This document shows, one piece after another, positions 53,734 to 62,091 of a stretch of DNA of 64,000 bases. The stretch is from assembly GCF_002005465.1 (NCBI RefSeq), contig NZ_CP014691.1, forward strand, positions 3,343,861 to 3,407,860, in the 5' to 3' direction. Position numbers and translations under genes: made by a program. The notes beneath the pieces were generated by a model. It was not told the DNA's origin. It was given only the letters and a program-made list of their open reading frames with translations, and made no database searches. How positions within the stretch are numbered: the first letter of the stretch is position 1; every line of letters starts with the position of its first letter. The stretch is from Neoasaia chiangmaiensis (lineage in GTDB: Bacteria > Pseudomonadota > Alphaproteobacteria > Acetobacterales > Acetobacteraceae).

Positions 53734-54843
53734 CTATTCCTCTGCCGCCGGCCGATAGCGTTCCAGCCAATGCGCGTAAGAAGGCGGCAGAACCCAGGAC
53801 GGTCGATCAAGGCCAAGCTTCAATGCCGCCACGTAGGGCCAGTGTGGATCGGCAAGATGGGCACGGCCTACCATCACCAGATCCATCTGCTTCTTTTCCA
53901 CGACACCATTGGCCAGAAGCGGCGTATCGATCCCCCAGGACGACGCCACGGGCAGGCCCGTCTCACGATGGACCCGCTCGGCAATCGGCGCCAGGAATGC
54001 CGGACCCCACGGAATCTGTGCATCCGGCGTTGAGAAGCCGACGCTGACGTTGAGCATGTCCAGCCCTTCCGCCTTGAACTGGCGCGTCAGGGTGATCGCT
54101 TCTTCAAGGGTCTCCTCATCCCGTCCATCGAACTCAATGACCCCGAAGCGGGCCGTCAGGGGGAAAGTCTCAGGCCAGACCTTGCGGACGGCGCGGAGCG
54201 TTTCCAGAAGAAAGCGGCTTCGTCCCGCCAGATCGCCACCATACTCATCCGTGCGATGATTGGCATGAACCGAGAAAAAGCTTTGCGCGAGATAGCCGTG
54301 GGCGAAATGTAGTTCCAGCCATTCGAACCCGGCCTCCACGGCACGTCGCGTCGCGGCGACAAAATCCGCCTGCACCCGCGCGATGTCCTCATGCGTCATT
54401 TCCCGCGGCACCTGGGGCAGGTTCGCACCATAAGCGATGGCGGACGGAGAAATCGTCTCCCACCCGCGCGGGTCGCCCTCGGCAATATGGTCGTCCCCCT
54501 CCCACGGTCGGTTGGCGCTTGCCTTCCGGCCGGCATGGGCAAGCTGAATCCCTGCGACGGCGCCAGCGGCCCTGATCTCACGCGCAACAGCCGCCATGCC
54601 CGCGATATGCCGGTCATCCCATAACCCTGCACATCCGGGCGTGATCCGCCCCTCGGGGGAAACGGCCGTCGCTTCCACAATGACAAGACCGGAACCACCG
54701 CGGGCAAGACCTGCGTAATGGGCTGCGTGCCAATCGGTTGTGAACCCGTCGACCGCGACATACTGGCACATCGGCGGGACCGCGATGCGATTGCGCAGAT
54801 GTGCGTCCTTGAGAGCGAAGGGGGTAAAAAGAGCGGGTGTCAT
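53734..54843 (-). CDS. NADH:flavin oxidoreductase, YqjM-like old yellow enzyme
   Basis: 369 residues from the ATG at 54843, with GAGGAA seven bases upstream. C26 in VPPMCQYV is the thermophilic-like/YqjM cysteine that tunes the flavin; ELHFAHGYLAQSFFSVHANHRTDEYGGDL and the ending VGRAHLADPHWPYVAA are typical. It reduces activated alkenes. It belongs to a different OYE class from nemA. Last gene of a three-gene operon with MDR and DJ-1 genes. Confidence 0.9.
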   Translation of the reverse strand: MTPALFTPFALKDAHLRNRIAVPPMCQYVAVDGFTTDWHAAHYAGLARGGSGLVIVEATAVSPEGRITPGCAGLWDDRHIAGMAAVAREIRAAGAVAGIQLAHAGRKASANRPWEGDDHIAEGDPRGWETISPSAIAYGANLPQVPREMTHEDIARVQADFVAATRRAVEAGFEWLELHFAHGYLAQSFFSVHANHRTDEYGGDLAGRSRFLLETLRAVRKVWPETFPLTARFGVIEFDGRDEETLEEAITLTRQFKAEGLDMLNVSVGFSTPDAQIPWGPAFLAPIAERVHRETGLPVASSWGIDTPLLANGVVEKKQMDLVMVGRAHLADPHWPYVAALKLGLDRPSWVLPPSYAHWLERYRPAAEE

Positions 54844-54844
54844 G

Positions 54845-55858
54845 TCATGCTTCCTCAACGGGTGTGACGCGGATCAACGCCTTGCCGGAAAACTGCCGAT
54901 GTTCGAGATCATTCAGAAAGGTCGGAAGATCCCTGAAGTCGCGAATGACGCTCTCTTCAGGAATGAGCGTCTGCTCAGCCAGACAGGTCATCAGTCGATG
55001 TCCGGCTGTTGTGAGATCGCGCCAGTCGGCATCGTCGCCATACTGATGCAACGCGCCGAGGGCGACGTCATGGACTGAAATACACCGGGTAAACGGCGGA
55101 TCGGGCCATTCCGTCAGTCGGTTCTGGATGCACACGATATGCCCGTTCGCCTTCAGTGCCGGAGTCAGGGCCGCCGCATGCTCCGCGCCCACGCAGTCGA
55201 TCACTGCGTGGAAACGGTTTTTCAGTGTGTCGGGTAGCGCTTCGCTGGTTTTCAGAGGCCCTGAAACGCAATCCTGCACGCCCATGGCCCGTAGCCGTGT
55301 CCAGTGCCGCTCATTGCACATCGCCGTCACGGCAAAACCCAGGTCCACGGCAAGCTGGGCGAGATAATTGCCCACACCACCTCCTGCACCCGCGATCAGC
55401 AGCGTGTGTCCTGTCCTGCTCGGCAGTTTGGCCAGTGCCAGCCACGCCGTCAGCGCAGGACAGGGCACGCCGGCCGCCGTCTCGAAATCCAGCGTTGAAG
55501 GCAGGACGATCAGCGCTCGAAGGCCGACAGGCGTATATTCGGCGAAGCTGCCGGGACGCATCAGGCTCTGGTGATACGCCACGCGCCGCCCCAGCCACTC
55601 GCCTCTGACACCCCGCCCGACCGCCACCACGATGCCCGCGCCATCGACACCGGGGACCTGACCCGGCCCCCACGGCGCCAGACGCGCACCGAGGGCTTTC
55701 CAGTCAACCGGGTTCAATCCGGCAACATGATTGCGCACCAGCACTTCATCGGGCTGAAGCACAGGGCGAGAAATACTCTTCAGCACGAGATCAAGGGCCG
55801 ATGTTCCCTGCTCCCAGCACCAGGCCCGATAATGATCGGGAACCGCAGATTCAGTCAT
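54845..55858 (-). CDS. MDR-family alcohol dehydrogenase / quinone reductase-like protein
   Basis: 337 residues. GroES-like N-terminus (VLVRNHVAGLNPVDWKALGA, GVDGAGIVVAVG) and Rossmann domain with LLIAGAGGGVGNYLAQLAVDLG. The zinc-binding Cys/His set of classic alcohol dehydrogenases is absent, so it is probably an NADPH quinone or enone reductase. Its stop lies just inside the leader of the OYE gene, and its start overlaps the DJ-1 stop. Confidence 0.86.
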   Translation of the reverse strand: MTESAVPDHYRAWCWEQGTSALDLVLKSISRPVLQPDEVLVRNHVAGLNPVDWKALGARLAPWGPGQVPGVDGAGIVVAVGRGVRGEWLGRRVAYHQSLMRPGSFAEYTPVGLRALIVLPSTLDFETAAGVPCPALTAWLALAKLPSRTGHTLLIAGAGGGVGNYLAQLAVDLGFAVTAMCNERHWTRLRAMGVQDCVSGPLKTSEALPDTLKNRFHAVIDCVGAEHAAALTPALKANGHIVCIQNRLTEWPDPPFTRCISVHDVALGALHQYGDDADWRDLTTAGHRLMTCLAEQTLIPEESVIRDFRDLPTFLNDLEHRQFSGKALIRVTPVEEA

Positions 55859-56568
55859 TTCGTATCCTTGCCCTCTGTCAGGACCGAGAGGACCTCCTGT
55901 GCGACCAACGCGGAGGATTGCGGGTTTTGTCCCGTCACGAGCCGTCCGTCGCGGACCATGAACGGCTTGAAGTTCTCGCCCTTCTCATAAATCGCACCCT
56001 CATCGCGCAGTCTGGTTTCCAGCAGGAACGGAACGGTTTTTGTCAGGCCGGCGGCTTCTTCCTCACTGTCCGTGAAGGCGCTGATCTTCTTGCCTTTCAC
56101 GAACGCGGTTCCATCCGGGTTATGAACTCCCGTCAGGCTTGCCGGCCCGTGACAGACGGACGCAACAACCTTTCCGTCCGACCATGCGCGCAGGATCAGA
56201 CTCTGGAGCGGCGTGCTGTTGGGCATGTCCCACATCACACCGTGGCCGCCGGGAATAAAAACGGCGTCATACCCATCTACGGAAACACTGGTGATTTTGC
56301 GTGAGTGCTCCAGATCATCCATGGCAGGACGATCTTTCAGAAAGCGCTGCACGCTCTCGGGATCTTTGTCGCTATGCTGAATGGAGCGCGGATCGACCGG
56401 GATTTTCCCGCCTTCAATCGATGCGATATCGACCTGCGCACCCGCATCCCGAAAGACATAATAGGGTGTCGTCAGCTCTTCGAACCAGACGCCGGTCTGA
56501 TGACCGGAAGCGCCCAGGGCCGCGTGAGAGGTCACGACCATCAGTATCTTGAGCAGAGGGTGAGGCAT
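55855..56568 (-). CDS. DJ-1/PfpI family protein (Hsp31/glyoxalase III-like)
   Basis: 237 residues from the ATG at 56568. Nucleophile C139 in VASVCHGPASL with the preceding VFIPGGHGVMWDM and the acid in GVWFEELTTPY (E30 or E31). This arrangement is of the Hsp31/class I glutamine amidotransferase-like group, which converts methylglyoxal to lactate without glutathione or repairs glycated groups. First gene of the operon; divergent from a LysR gene. Confidence 0.88.
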   Translation of the reverse strand: MPHPLLKILMVVTSHAALGASGHQTGVWFEELTTPYYVFRDAGAQVDIASIEGGKIPVDPRSIQHSDKDPESVQRFLKDRPAMDDLEHSRKITSVSVDGYDAVFIPGGHGVMWDMPNSTPLQSLILRAWSDGKVVASVCHGPASLTGVHNPDGTAFVKGKKISAFTDSEEEAAGLTKTVPFLLETRLRDEGAIYEKGENFKPFMVRDGRLVTGQNPQSSALVAQEVLSVLTEGKDTK

Positions 56569-56644
56569 GGCAGTTATCCTCGCAGGAATCATGAGTTGCG
56601 TCAGGATGGCATTGCCCTCAGAATAAATCCAATAGACACGGAAT

Positions 56645-57577
56645 ATGGACCCCATAAATATGGGTGATATCAGGACTCTCGATCTCAACCTGCTCCGCGC
56701 TCTCGACATGCTGCTTGAGGAGGGCAGTGTGACCCGGGCGGCCGAGCGGCTCGGCGTGACACAGCCAGCGGTCAGCAACATGCTGACGCGTCTTCGGGAG
56801 AATTTTGGCGATCCGCTTCTGGTCAGAACACAGCGCGGTATGACGCCTACAACGCGCGCGCTCGATCTTGTCGCGCCGCTCAAGCGTATCCTGTGCGAGA
56901 TCGGCACACTCTGTCAGCCAGACGCTTTCGACCCGGTTTCGGCGTCGTTCACGGTTGCGATTGCCGCGACCGACTATGCGCTTCAGGTTGTCCTGCTGCC
57001 ATTCATCGCCCGGTTGCGACAGGAGGCACCAGGCATCACCCTTGCGGTTTACCCGCTGGATGATGCCCGGCTTCAGGAGCAGTTGGAGAAAGGTCAGCTC
57101 GACATGGCGCTGGTCACGCCGGAGACCTGCCCGCCCGACCTGCTGTCATCAAAGCTGTTTCATGAAGAGTATATCTGCGCGGCGCGGAAGAACCATCCGA
57201 CCGCGGGCATGCACATGACGCTGGATCAGTATTGCGCGGCCGGTCACATCATAGTCTCGTATGAAGGCGGGCGGTTCTGCGGCGCGACAGACAGGCAACT
57301 CGAAACACTTGGACGCAGGCGTCATGTCGCCCTGTCCGTGCCGAATTTCCTGGCACTTCCGGATATTCTTCTGAAGACGGACCTGATCACGATGGCGCCC
57401 CGCAGACTGCTGCATGGGCGGAAGGATCTTGTGCTGTTCAGTCCACCCAGTCCCCTGACTGTGCCTGGCTTTGACAAGATTCTTGCCTGGCACTGCCGTA
57501 CCGGGAGCGACCCCCGATACCAATGGTTACGTGGCAAAGTAGCAGACAGCATCAAGTGCGTTTCAGAGCATGCCTAG
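56645..57577 (+). CDS. LysR family transcriptional regulator
   Basis: 310 residues. HTH: DLNLLRALDMLLEEGSVTRAAERLGVTQPAVSNMLTRLRENFGDPLLVRTQRGMTPT, a NodD/PnbR-type pattern. ATG at 56645 or 56660. Divergent from the DJ-1/MDR/OYE operon 76 bases away, which it most likely controls. No GACCGGTC site lies here, so this operon is under separate control from the tetR regulon. Confidence 0.87.
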   Translation: MDPINMGDIRTLDLNLLRALDMLLEEGSVTRAAERLGVTQPAVSNMLTRLRENFGDPLLVRTQRGMTPTTRALDLVAPLKRILCEIGTLCQPDAFDPVSASFTVAIAATDYALQVVLLPFIARLRQEAPGITLAVYPLDDARLQEQLEKGQLDMALVTPETCPPDLLSSKLFHEEYICAARKNHPTAGMHMTLDQYCAAGHIIVSYEGGRFCGATDRQLETLGRRRHVALSVPNFLALPDILLKTDLITMAPRRLLHGRKDLVLFSPPSPLTVPGFDKILAWHCRTGSDPRYQWLRGKVADSIKCVSEHA

Positions 57578-57712
57578 CGAGACTTGATGTTTGCTAGCGG
57601 GTAAATCATCTGAGCTATTTGGATGTCCGAAACGCGGGCGGAAGCTGACGTGCCTTTGAATGCATAAACTCTACGTTTTATGAGGGCAGGGGCCATTTAT
57701 TTCAGTAAGAGT

Positions 57713-59461
57713 TCATGCATGGGCAGAAAAAAGGTCATTAAAACATCCTCTTAATCCCGCTTTGCTCTCAACATGCGATTGCTGCAAGCTGAGAAGCAAT
57801 CCTGCCCCCGCAATACCCGATACCGACACTCCCGAAGCCCTGGCTCCGGGAGTGTTCGCGTTTTTGGCCCCTGCGTCGCGTGAGGCCGCGAAATCCAGCA
57901 GTGTGCCTAGTTCGCCATGGAGCGTGGCGTGCATCTCGCCCCGGCCCTTGCCGGGATTAAGCACGATCTTCTCGATCAGCGCGCGGATGGCCTCTGAAGC
58001 TTCCTGCCGGTCCTCGGGATGGTTCAGGGTGTCGGCCAGCCGTTCGACCTTCTGTTTAAAAATTCCGGCGACGTTCGGGTGAATGTCCGGCACATCCTGG
58101 GGCTGGGCAGCGAGCAGGGCGACCAGTTCATCCTCGCGGGCTTCTATTTCGCGCATGCGCTCGACCATGCCGCGCGTATAGCCGCCATCCTCGATCACCT
58201 GGAGCATCTGTTTCAGCCCCTTGTGCAGCCTAGTCAGTTCTGTCTGCCAGCCGGCCGTGCTGGCGCGGCGCTCATGGTTGGCACGGTTAGTTTCCTCGAC
58301 ATAGGCGCGCATCGCCTCTGCTGCCGCTTCGGGCGTCATCAGCCGGTCCTTGAGACCCGACAACACCCGGTCTTCCAGTTCCGTACGACGGATCGTGGTC
58401 CTGTTGGTGCAGGAGCGGTTGTCCATGTGGGTGGAGCAGGCGAAGCGGTCACCACCCCGGATCGAGCAGGGACCGCCGCACACGCCACAGAACACCAGAC
58501 CCGACAGCAGCGACTTCGGACGGCGCTGGCCATTGAGCTTGTTGATCGAGGCGCGGATACCCGCGCTGATGTTCACGCTCTTCTCCGCGATCAGCGTCTG
58601 CCGGGCTCGGACGGCCTGCCAGAGATCATCGTTCATGATCCGTAGATCCGGAACCTCGGTGACGATCCACTCCGACTGCTGGTTCAGCCGCGAGACGCGT
58701 TTGCCGGTCTGCGGGTCTTTCAGGTAGCGCAGGCGGTTCCAGACCAGCCGTCCGATGTAAAGCTCATTGTTCAGAATGCCGGTGCCGCGCAGGGCATTGC
58801 CCCGTAGCGTGGTGTTGTTCCATTTGCCGCCGGTAGGGCTGGGGATGCTTTCGTCGTTCAGACGGCCGGCGATGGACAGCGCGCTGCGGCCCGACGCGAA
58901 CTCACGAAAAATGCGGCGGACGATTTCCGCCTGAACCGGATCGATCTCGCGGTCACCCCGGATCAGTTCGCCCCGTCCGTCCATCTGATGCACGACGCGA
59001 TAGCCGTAGCAGATTCCGCCGCCGGATTTGCCCGCCTCGACCCGGCCCCGCAGGCCGCGATGGGTCTTCATGGCCAGATCCTTGAGGAACAGGGCGTTCA
59101 TCGTGCCTTTGATGCCGACGTGAAGCTCGCTGATTTCCCCTTCCGCCAGGGTGACGATGGTAACGCCGGCAAACTGGAGACGCTTGAACAGGGTGGCGAC
59201 ATCGGCCTGATCGCGGGATACGCGATCAAGGGCTTCAGCCAGCACGATGTCGAACTGCCCGGCCTGGGCGTCGCGCAGAAGGGTCTGGATGCCGGGGCGC
59301 AGGATCATGCTGGCCCCGGAGATCGCCGCGTCGCGGTAATACTCTACCACCTGCCACCCTTCGCGCGTGGCGCGTTCCTCACAGAGGCGGAACTGGTCCT
59401 CGATCGAAGCTGCCCGCTGGTTGTCCGAGGAATAGCGGGCATAGAGCGCGACACGGGTCAT
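57713..59461 (-). CDS. Large serine recombinase
   Basis: 582 residues. Resolvase domain at 1-150 with catalytic S11 in ALYARYSSDNQ and EALDRVSRDQADVA, then the recombinase domain (YGYRVVHQMDG..) and a zinc ribbon with CGVCGGPC...RFACSTHMDNRSC, ending in a coiled coil (LKQMLQVIEDGGY onward). These enzymes integrate and excise mobile elements at att sites. Candidate integrase of the element or of the island. Confidence 0.93.
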   Translation of the reverse strand: MTRVALYARYSSDNQRAASIEDQFRLCEERATREGWQVVEYYRDAAISGASMILRPGIQTLLRDAQAGQFDIVLAEALDRVSRDQADVATLFKRLQFAGVTIVTLAEGEISELHVGIKGTMNALFLKDLAMKTHRGLRGRVEAGKSGGGICYGYRVVHQMDGRGELIRGDREIDPVQAEIVRRIFREFASGRSALSIAGRLNDESIPSPTGGKWNNTTLRGNALRGTGILNNELYIGRLVWNRLRYLKDPQTGKRVSRLNQQSEWIVTEVPDLRIMNDDLWQAVRARQTLIAEKSVNISAGIRASINKLNGQRRPKSLLSGLVFCGVCGGPCSIRGGDRFACSTHMDNRSCTNRTTIRRTELEDRVLSGLKDRLMTPEAAAEAMRAYVEETNRANHERRASTAGWQTELTRLHKGLKQMLQVIEDGGYTRGMVERMREIEAREDELVALLAAQPQDVPDIHPNVAGIFKQKVERLADTLNHPEDRQEASEAIRALIEKIVLNPGKGRGEMHATLHGELGTLLDFAASRDAGAKNANTPGARASGVSVSGIAGAGLLLSLQQSHVESKAGLRGCFNDLFSAHA

Positions 59462-59479
59462 GGCGAAACTCCTGGCAAG

Positions 59480-59827
59480 TCATTGCCTTTTGCGACGTTT
59501 ACCGCTGGGCGGCTTTGTCCGATCGGCTGGCGTCTCCGGGACGCGCCCGGTTGCCGCCGTGTAGATTTTATTATCCTCGCGGCGTCCCACCGCTATGACG
59601 AAGATGACGATCCGCTGCTCCACGACCTGATAGACAAGGCGATAGCCGTCCTGGCGCAGTTTGATCTTGTAGAATCCGGCGAGATCGCCGTGTAGTTCGT
59701 TACCGGGAGAATACGGGTTCAGAACCAGTTTTTCGAGTTTCTTCTCGAACTTCCTGCGAATGCTGCCGTCCAGCCCGTCCCACTCGCGGAGAGCGCGATC
59801 GTCGAACTCGATCGCGTATTCAGTCAT
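59480..59827 (-). CDS. RelE/ParE-type toxin
   Basis: 115 residues. AIEFDDRALREWDGLDGSIRRKFEKKLEKLVLNP...LHGDLAGFYKIKLRQDGYRLVYQVVEQRIVIFVIAVGRRED is the RelE fold, an mRNA interferase of the ribosome. The C-terminal 25 residues are a basic tail not usual in the family. Overlaps the antitoxin gene by eight bases. Confidence 0.88.
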   Translation of the reverse strand: MTEYAIEFDDRALREWDGLDGSIRRKFEKKLEKLVLNPYSPGNELHGDLAGFYKIKLRQDGYRLVYQVVEQRIVIFVIAVGRREDNKIYTAATGRVPETPADRTKPPSGKRRKRQ

Positions 59828-60083
59828 CCGGATGGCGGGCCTTCAAGTCCGCCAGCGTCATGCGATGACGCGGCGCGGGATCGGCGAGACGTTCGCGGAC
59901 GATCTCGATCAGCCTCGCATCCTCGTCGGTTACAAGGCGGCGCTTGACCGGGGGCTGGCCGGTCTCGGCGATATAGGCCAGGGTGTCGCGCAGCACGTCG
60001 GACAGGGACATGCCTTGCGCCGACAGCTTCGCGACAGCGGCTGCCTTGAGGGTGTCATCGACACGGAACGTCACGGCGGACAT
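59820..60083 (-). CDS. RelB/DinJ-type antitoxin
   Basis: 87 residues from the ATG at 60083, with AGGAGGAAGCC before it. SAVTFRVDDTLKAAAVAKLSAQGMSLSDVLRDTLAYIAETGQ is the ribbon-helix-helix DNA-binding domain; the Arg-rich tail binds the toxin. Represses its own promoter with RelE. Makes a pair with the downstream toxin gene. Confidence 0.88.
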   Translation of the reverse strand: MSAVTFRVDDTLKAAAVAKLSAQGMSLSDVLRDTLAYIAETGQPPVKRRLVTDEDARLIEIVRERLADPAPRHRMTLADLKARHPDD

Positions 60084-60104
60084 GGCTTCCTCCTGATTGC
60101 AGGA

Positions 60105-60121
60105 CAAATGTAATACATTTG
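60105..60121. promoter_or_regulatory. Operator of the RelBE-type pair
   Basis: Perfect palindrome CAAATGTA-A-TACATTTG (60105-60121), with TTGTACAA overlapping its end, 22 bases upstream of the antitoxin gene. Confidence 0.65.
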
Positions 60122-60316
60122 TACAAACAAGAGAAGGAAAAATGGTGATCTCTGGCGGGCTTGAGGCGGTGAATTGGAGGGAACGGGTTTCACTCATCCG
60201 GATATCATGCCGAACTGCCGCTGGCAGACTGCAGGACGAAGAAAAAAGGGAACTCGCGTCGATCCCCCACGAGCGCTGCTTGCGCGGTAGGTGCTTTGTA
60301 AGAACGATTCAATGAA

Positions 60317-61204
60317 TCACGCCGCGGCTTGAAATGCTTCGACCTTCTGAAATTCAGGGAGAACCACTGGATGATATTGGGCAAGATAGCGAACCACCCG
60401 CGCGTTGCTCAACAAGGCGCGAATATAACCGACGGCCAAAATCAAGATGAGATGATCCTGGCCATAGTCCTTTTCGATGATTTTGAATTCCCGATCGAGC
60501 GTGGCGGATTCGTGTTCCATGGTTGCGATCTGAGCTTCAGCCAGACCACGGACCTGCTTTTGACGCGGTTGCACCAGGAGGTCTTTCCGCGTCGCTGCGA
60601 CGATCGATTTTGCGTACGAGACACTGTATTTGCTCATAGCATTCATTGCCATTGCCGCTTCAATTTGCCGGATAGGCTTCAACCGCTTTAGTTCTGCGAA
60701 CGTGGCGATCGGGACGTGTCGATCCTTAAGAAGGTCGACGGCTTCGGGGCATATACCCTCGACGAGGGTGCGCTTGTGCCGGATACTGTTGATATTAACA
60801 TTAAGTGCGCGGGCCAGTCGCTCTTCTGATACTCCTTTTTTGATCGCTTTCAGAATCATCCTGTGTTCTTGAATTGTAGCAAGGCGGCTGATCTTCTTAT
60901 TATAGGTGAAGCCTTCGTCATCGAGGGCCACCAAGCATACTGCTTCTTGCTGGCCCCGCTCCTTCAGAATGTCGATGCGAAGATAGCCATCGAGAAGGTG
61001 GTAGCGATTGGGATTTCTTCCATCGCGTGCGACAACCGGAGGCTCGATCAGGCCAACTTCAGTGATTGTGGCCGCAATCTGCCCATATTTTTTGCTCTTG
61101 CGAATGGCCGGAGACACGTCACGCAATAGGCCAATTTCGGAGATCGGGATGCGAATGCTGGCCCGCTCGAAGGCCATACGCACCTTGGATCGGGGGGCGG
61201 TCAT
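60317..61204 (-). CDS. ParB/RepB-like protein, second of a pair
   Basis: 295 residues from the ATG at 61204. A ParB N-terminal nuclease-like fold (IPISEIGLLRDVSPAIRKSKKYGQIAATITEVGLIEPPVVARDG, then YHLLDGYLRIDILKE) followed by an HTH (ERLARALNVNINSIRHKRTLV) and the RepB C-terminal region. It shares the domain plan of the gene before it and its start overlaps that gene's stop (ATGA). No ParA partner is present, so a segregation role is doubtful; accessory to the recombinase is more likely. Confidence 0.8.
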   Translation of the reverse strand: MTAPRSKVRMAFERASIRIPISEIGLLRDVSPAIRKSKKYGQIAATITEVGLIEPPVVARDGRNPNRYHLLDGYLRIDILKERGQQEAVCLVALDDEGFTYNKKISRLATIQEHRMILKAIKKGVSEERLARALNVNINSIRHKRTLVEGICPEAVDLLKDRHVPIATFAELKRLKPIRQIEAAMAMNAMSKYSVSYAKSIVAATRKDLLVQPRQKQVRGLAEAQIATMEHESATLDREFKIIEKDYGQDHLILILAVGYIRALLSNARVVRYLAQYHPVVLPEFQKVEAFQAAA

Positions 61205-62091
61205 GACATGTGGCCTCCAGCTCCGGAGAGATGTTCGCAAAGCTCCTGAGGCATATCGCGTAATCCCTCACTTTCAAGAATTTCCATCATTGCGCGGTCG
61301 GCAAATAATTTGCGCAAGGCGTTGGTTACGAATGTAAGGCGACTTTTGGCGATTTCGGCCCGACGTACCAAAAGCCGTTTGCGATCGGTTTCCTCCCGAT
61401 AGGCATTGAGGAGGGACGCGGACGATACGGCTGCACCGTCCGTTCGGAAGGAAAGAACATGCTTGCCTCGTTTCTTCCGCTGCTCGACAAGTCGCTTGGC
61501 TGCCAATAGTTTTCGACCTCGAAGCAAGTTGTTTTCATAAGCGTGCTGAAGAGCAAGTTGGACGCCAGGTTCGTCGGCGTCAGCGATCTCGATCGCTACC
61601 GAAATTGGCATTTGCCCGGCCTCAACAGCTTGCAGAAGGCGTTGTTCGCCTTTTTCCAGAAGGCGCAGGACGCCGCCGACGAACTCACCCGAAAGCCCGG
61701 TCTGCCGCGCAATGTCAGCTACCGTGTGGCCACGTTGCTTCATGCCGCCGATGTCCTGAAGCAGATCCAAAGACCGATGATGCCGACGTGCGCAATTTTC
61801 GACTAGGCTGGCGACAAGACAATCCTCCATGTCGGCGTTGACAACCAATGCCGGTATTTCCGTCTCGCCAAGCTCGCGAAATGCTTCGAGCCGCCCCTGT
61901 CCGCATACCAGATCGTAGAAAGGGCCATCGGCCTCTGCTCTCCGAGTAACGGTAATCGGCCGCTTAAGACCAACCGTGGAAATGCTGTCGATAATTTCCT
62001 TAAAGACCCTGGGATTGCGCACGCGGGGGTTGAGAACGCTAATTCTGTCCACCGGCACCATCTCGACACGCTGAGCAGGGCGAGCGGTCAT
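61201..62091 (-). CDS. ParB/RepB-like protein, first of a pair
   Basis: 296 residues. VPVDRISVLNPRVRNPRVFKEIIDSISTVGLKRPITVTRR, YDLVCGQGRLEAFRELGETEIPALVV and the HTH TVADIARQTGLSGEFVGGVLRLLE are the ParB fold, with the RepB-type C-terminal half. The start and the recombinase stop share one base (62091), so translation is coupled. No partition ATPase is near. Confidence 0.82.
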   Translation of the reverse strand: MTARPAQRVEMVPVDRISVLNPRVRNPRVFKEIIDSISTVGLKRPITVTRRAEADGPFYDLVCGQGRLEAFRELGETEIPALVVNADMEDCLVASLVENCARRHHRSLDLLQDIGGMKQRGHTVADIARQTGLSGEFVGGVLRLLEKGEQRLLQAVEAGQMPISVAIEIADADEPGVQLALQHAYENNLLRGRKLLAAKRLVEQRKKRGKHVLSFRTDGAAVSSASLLNAYREETDRKRLLVRRAEIAKSRLTFVTNALRKLFADRAMMEILESEGLRDMPQELCEHLSGAGGHMS

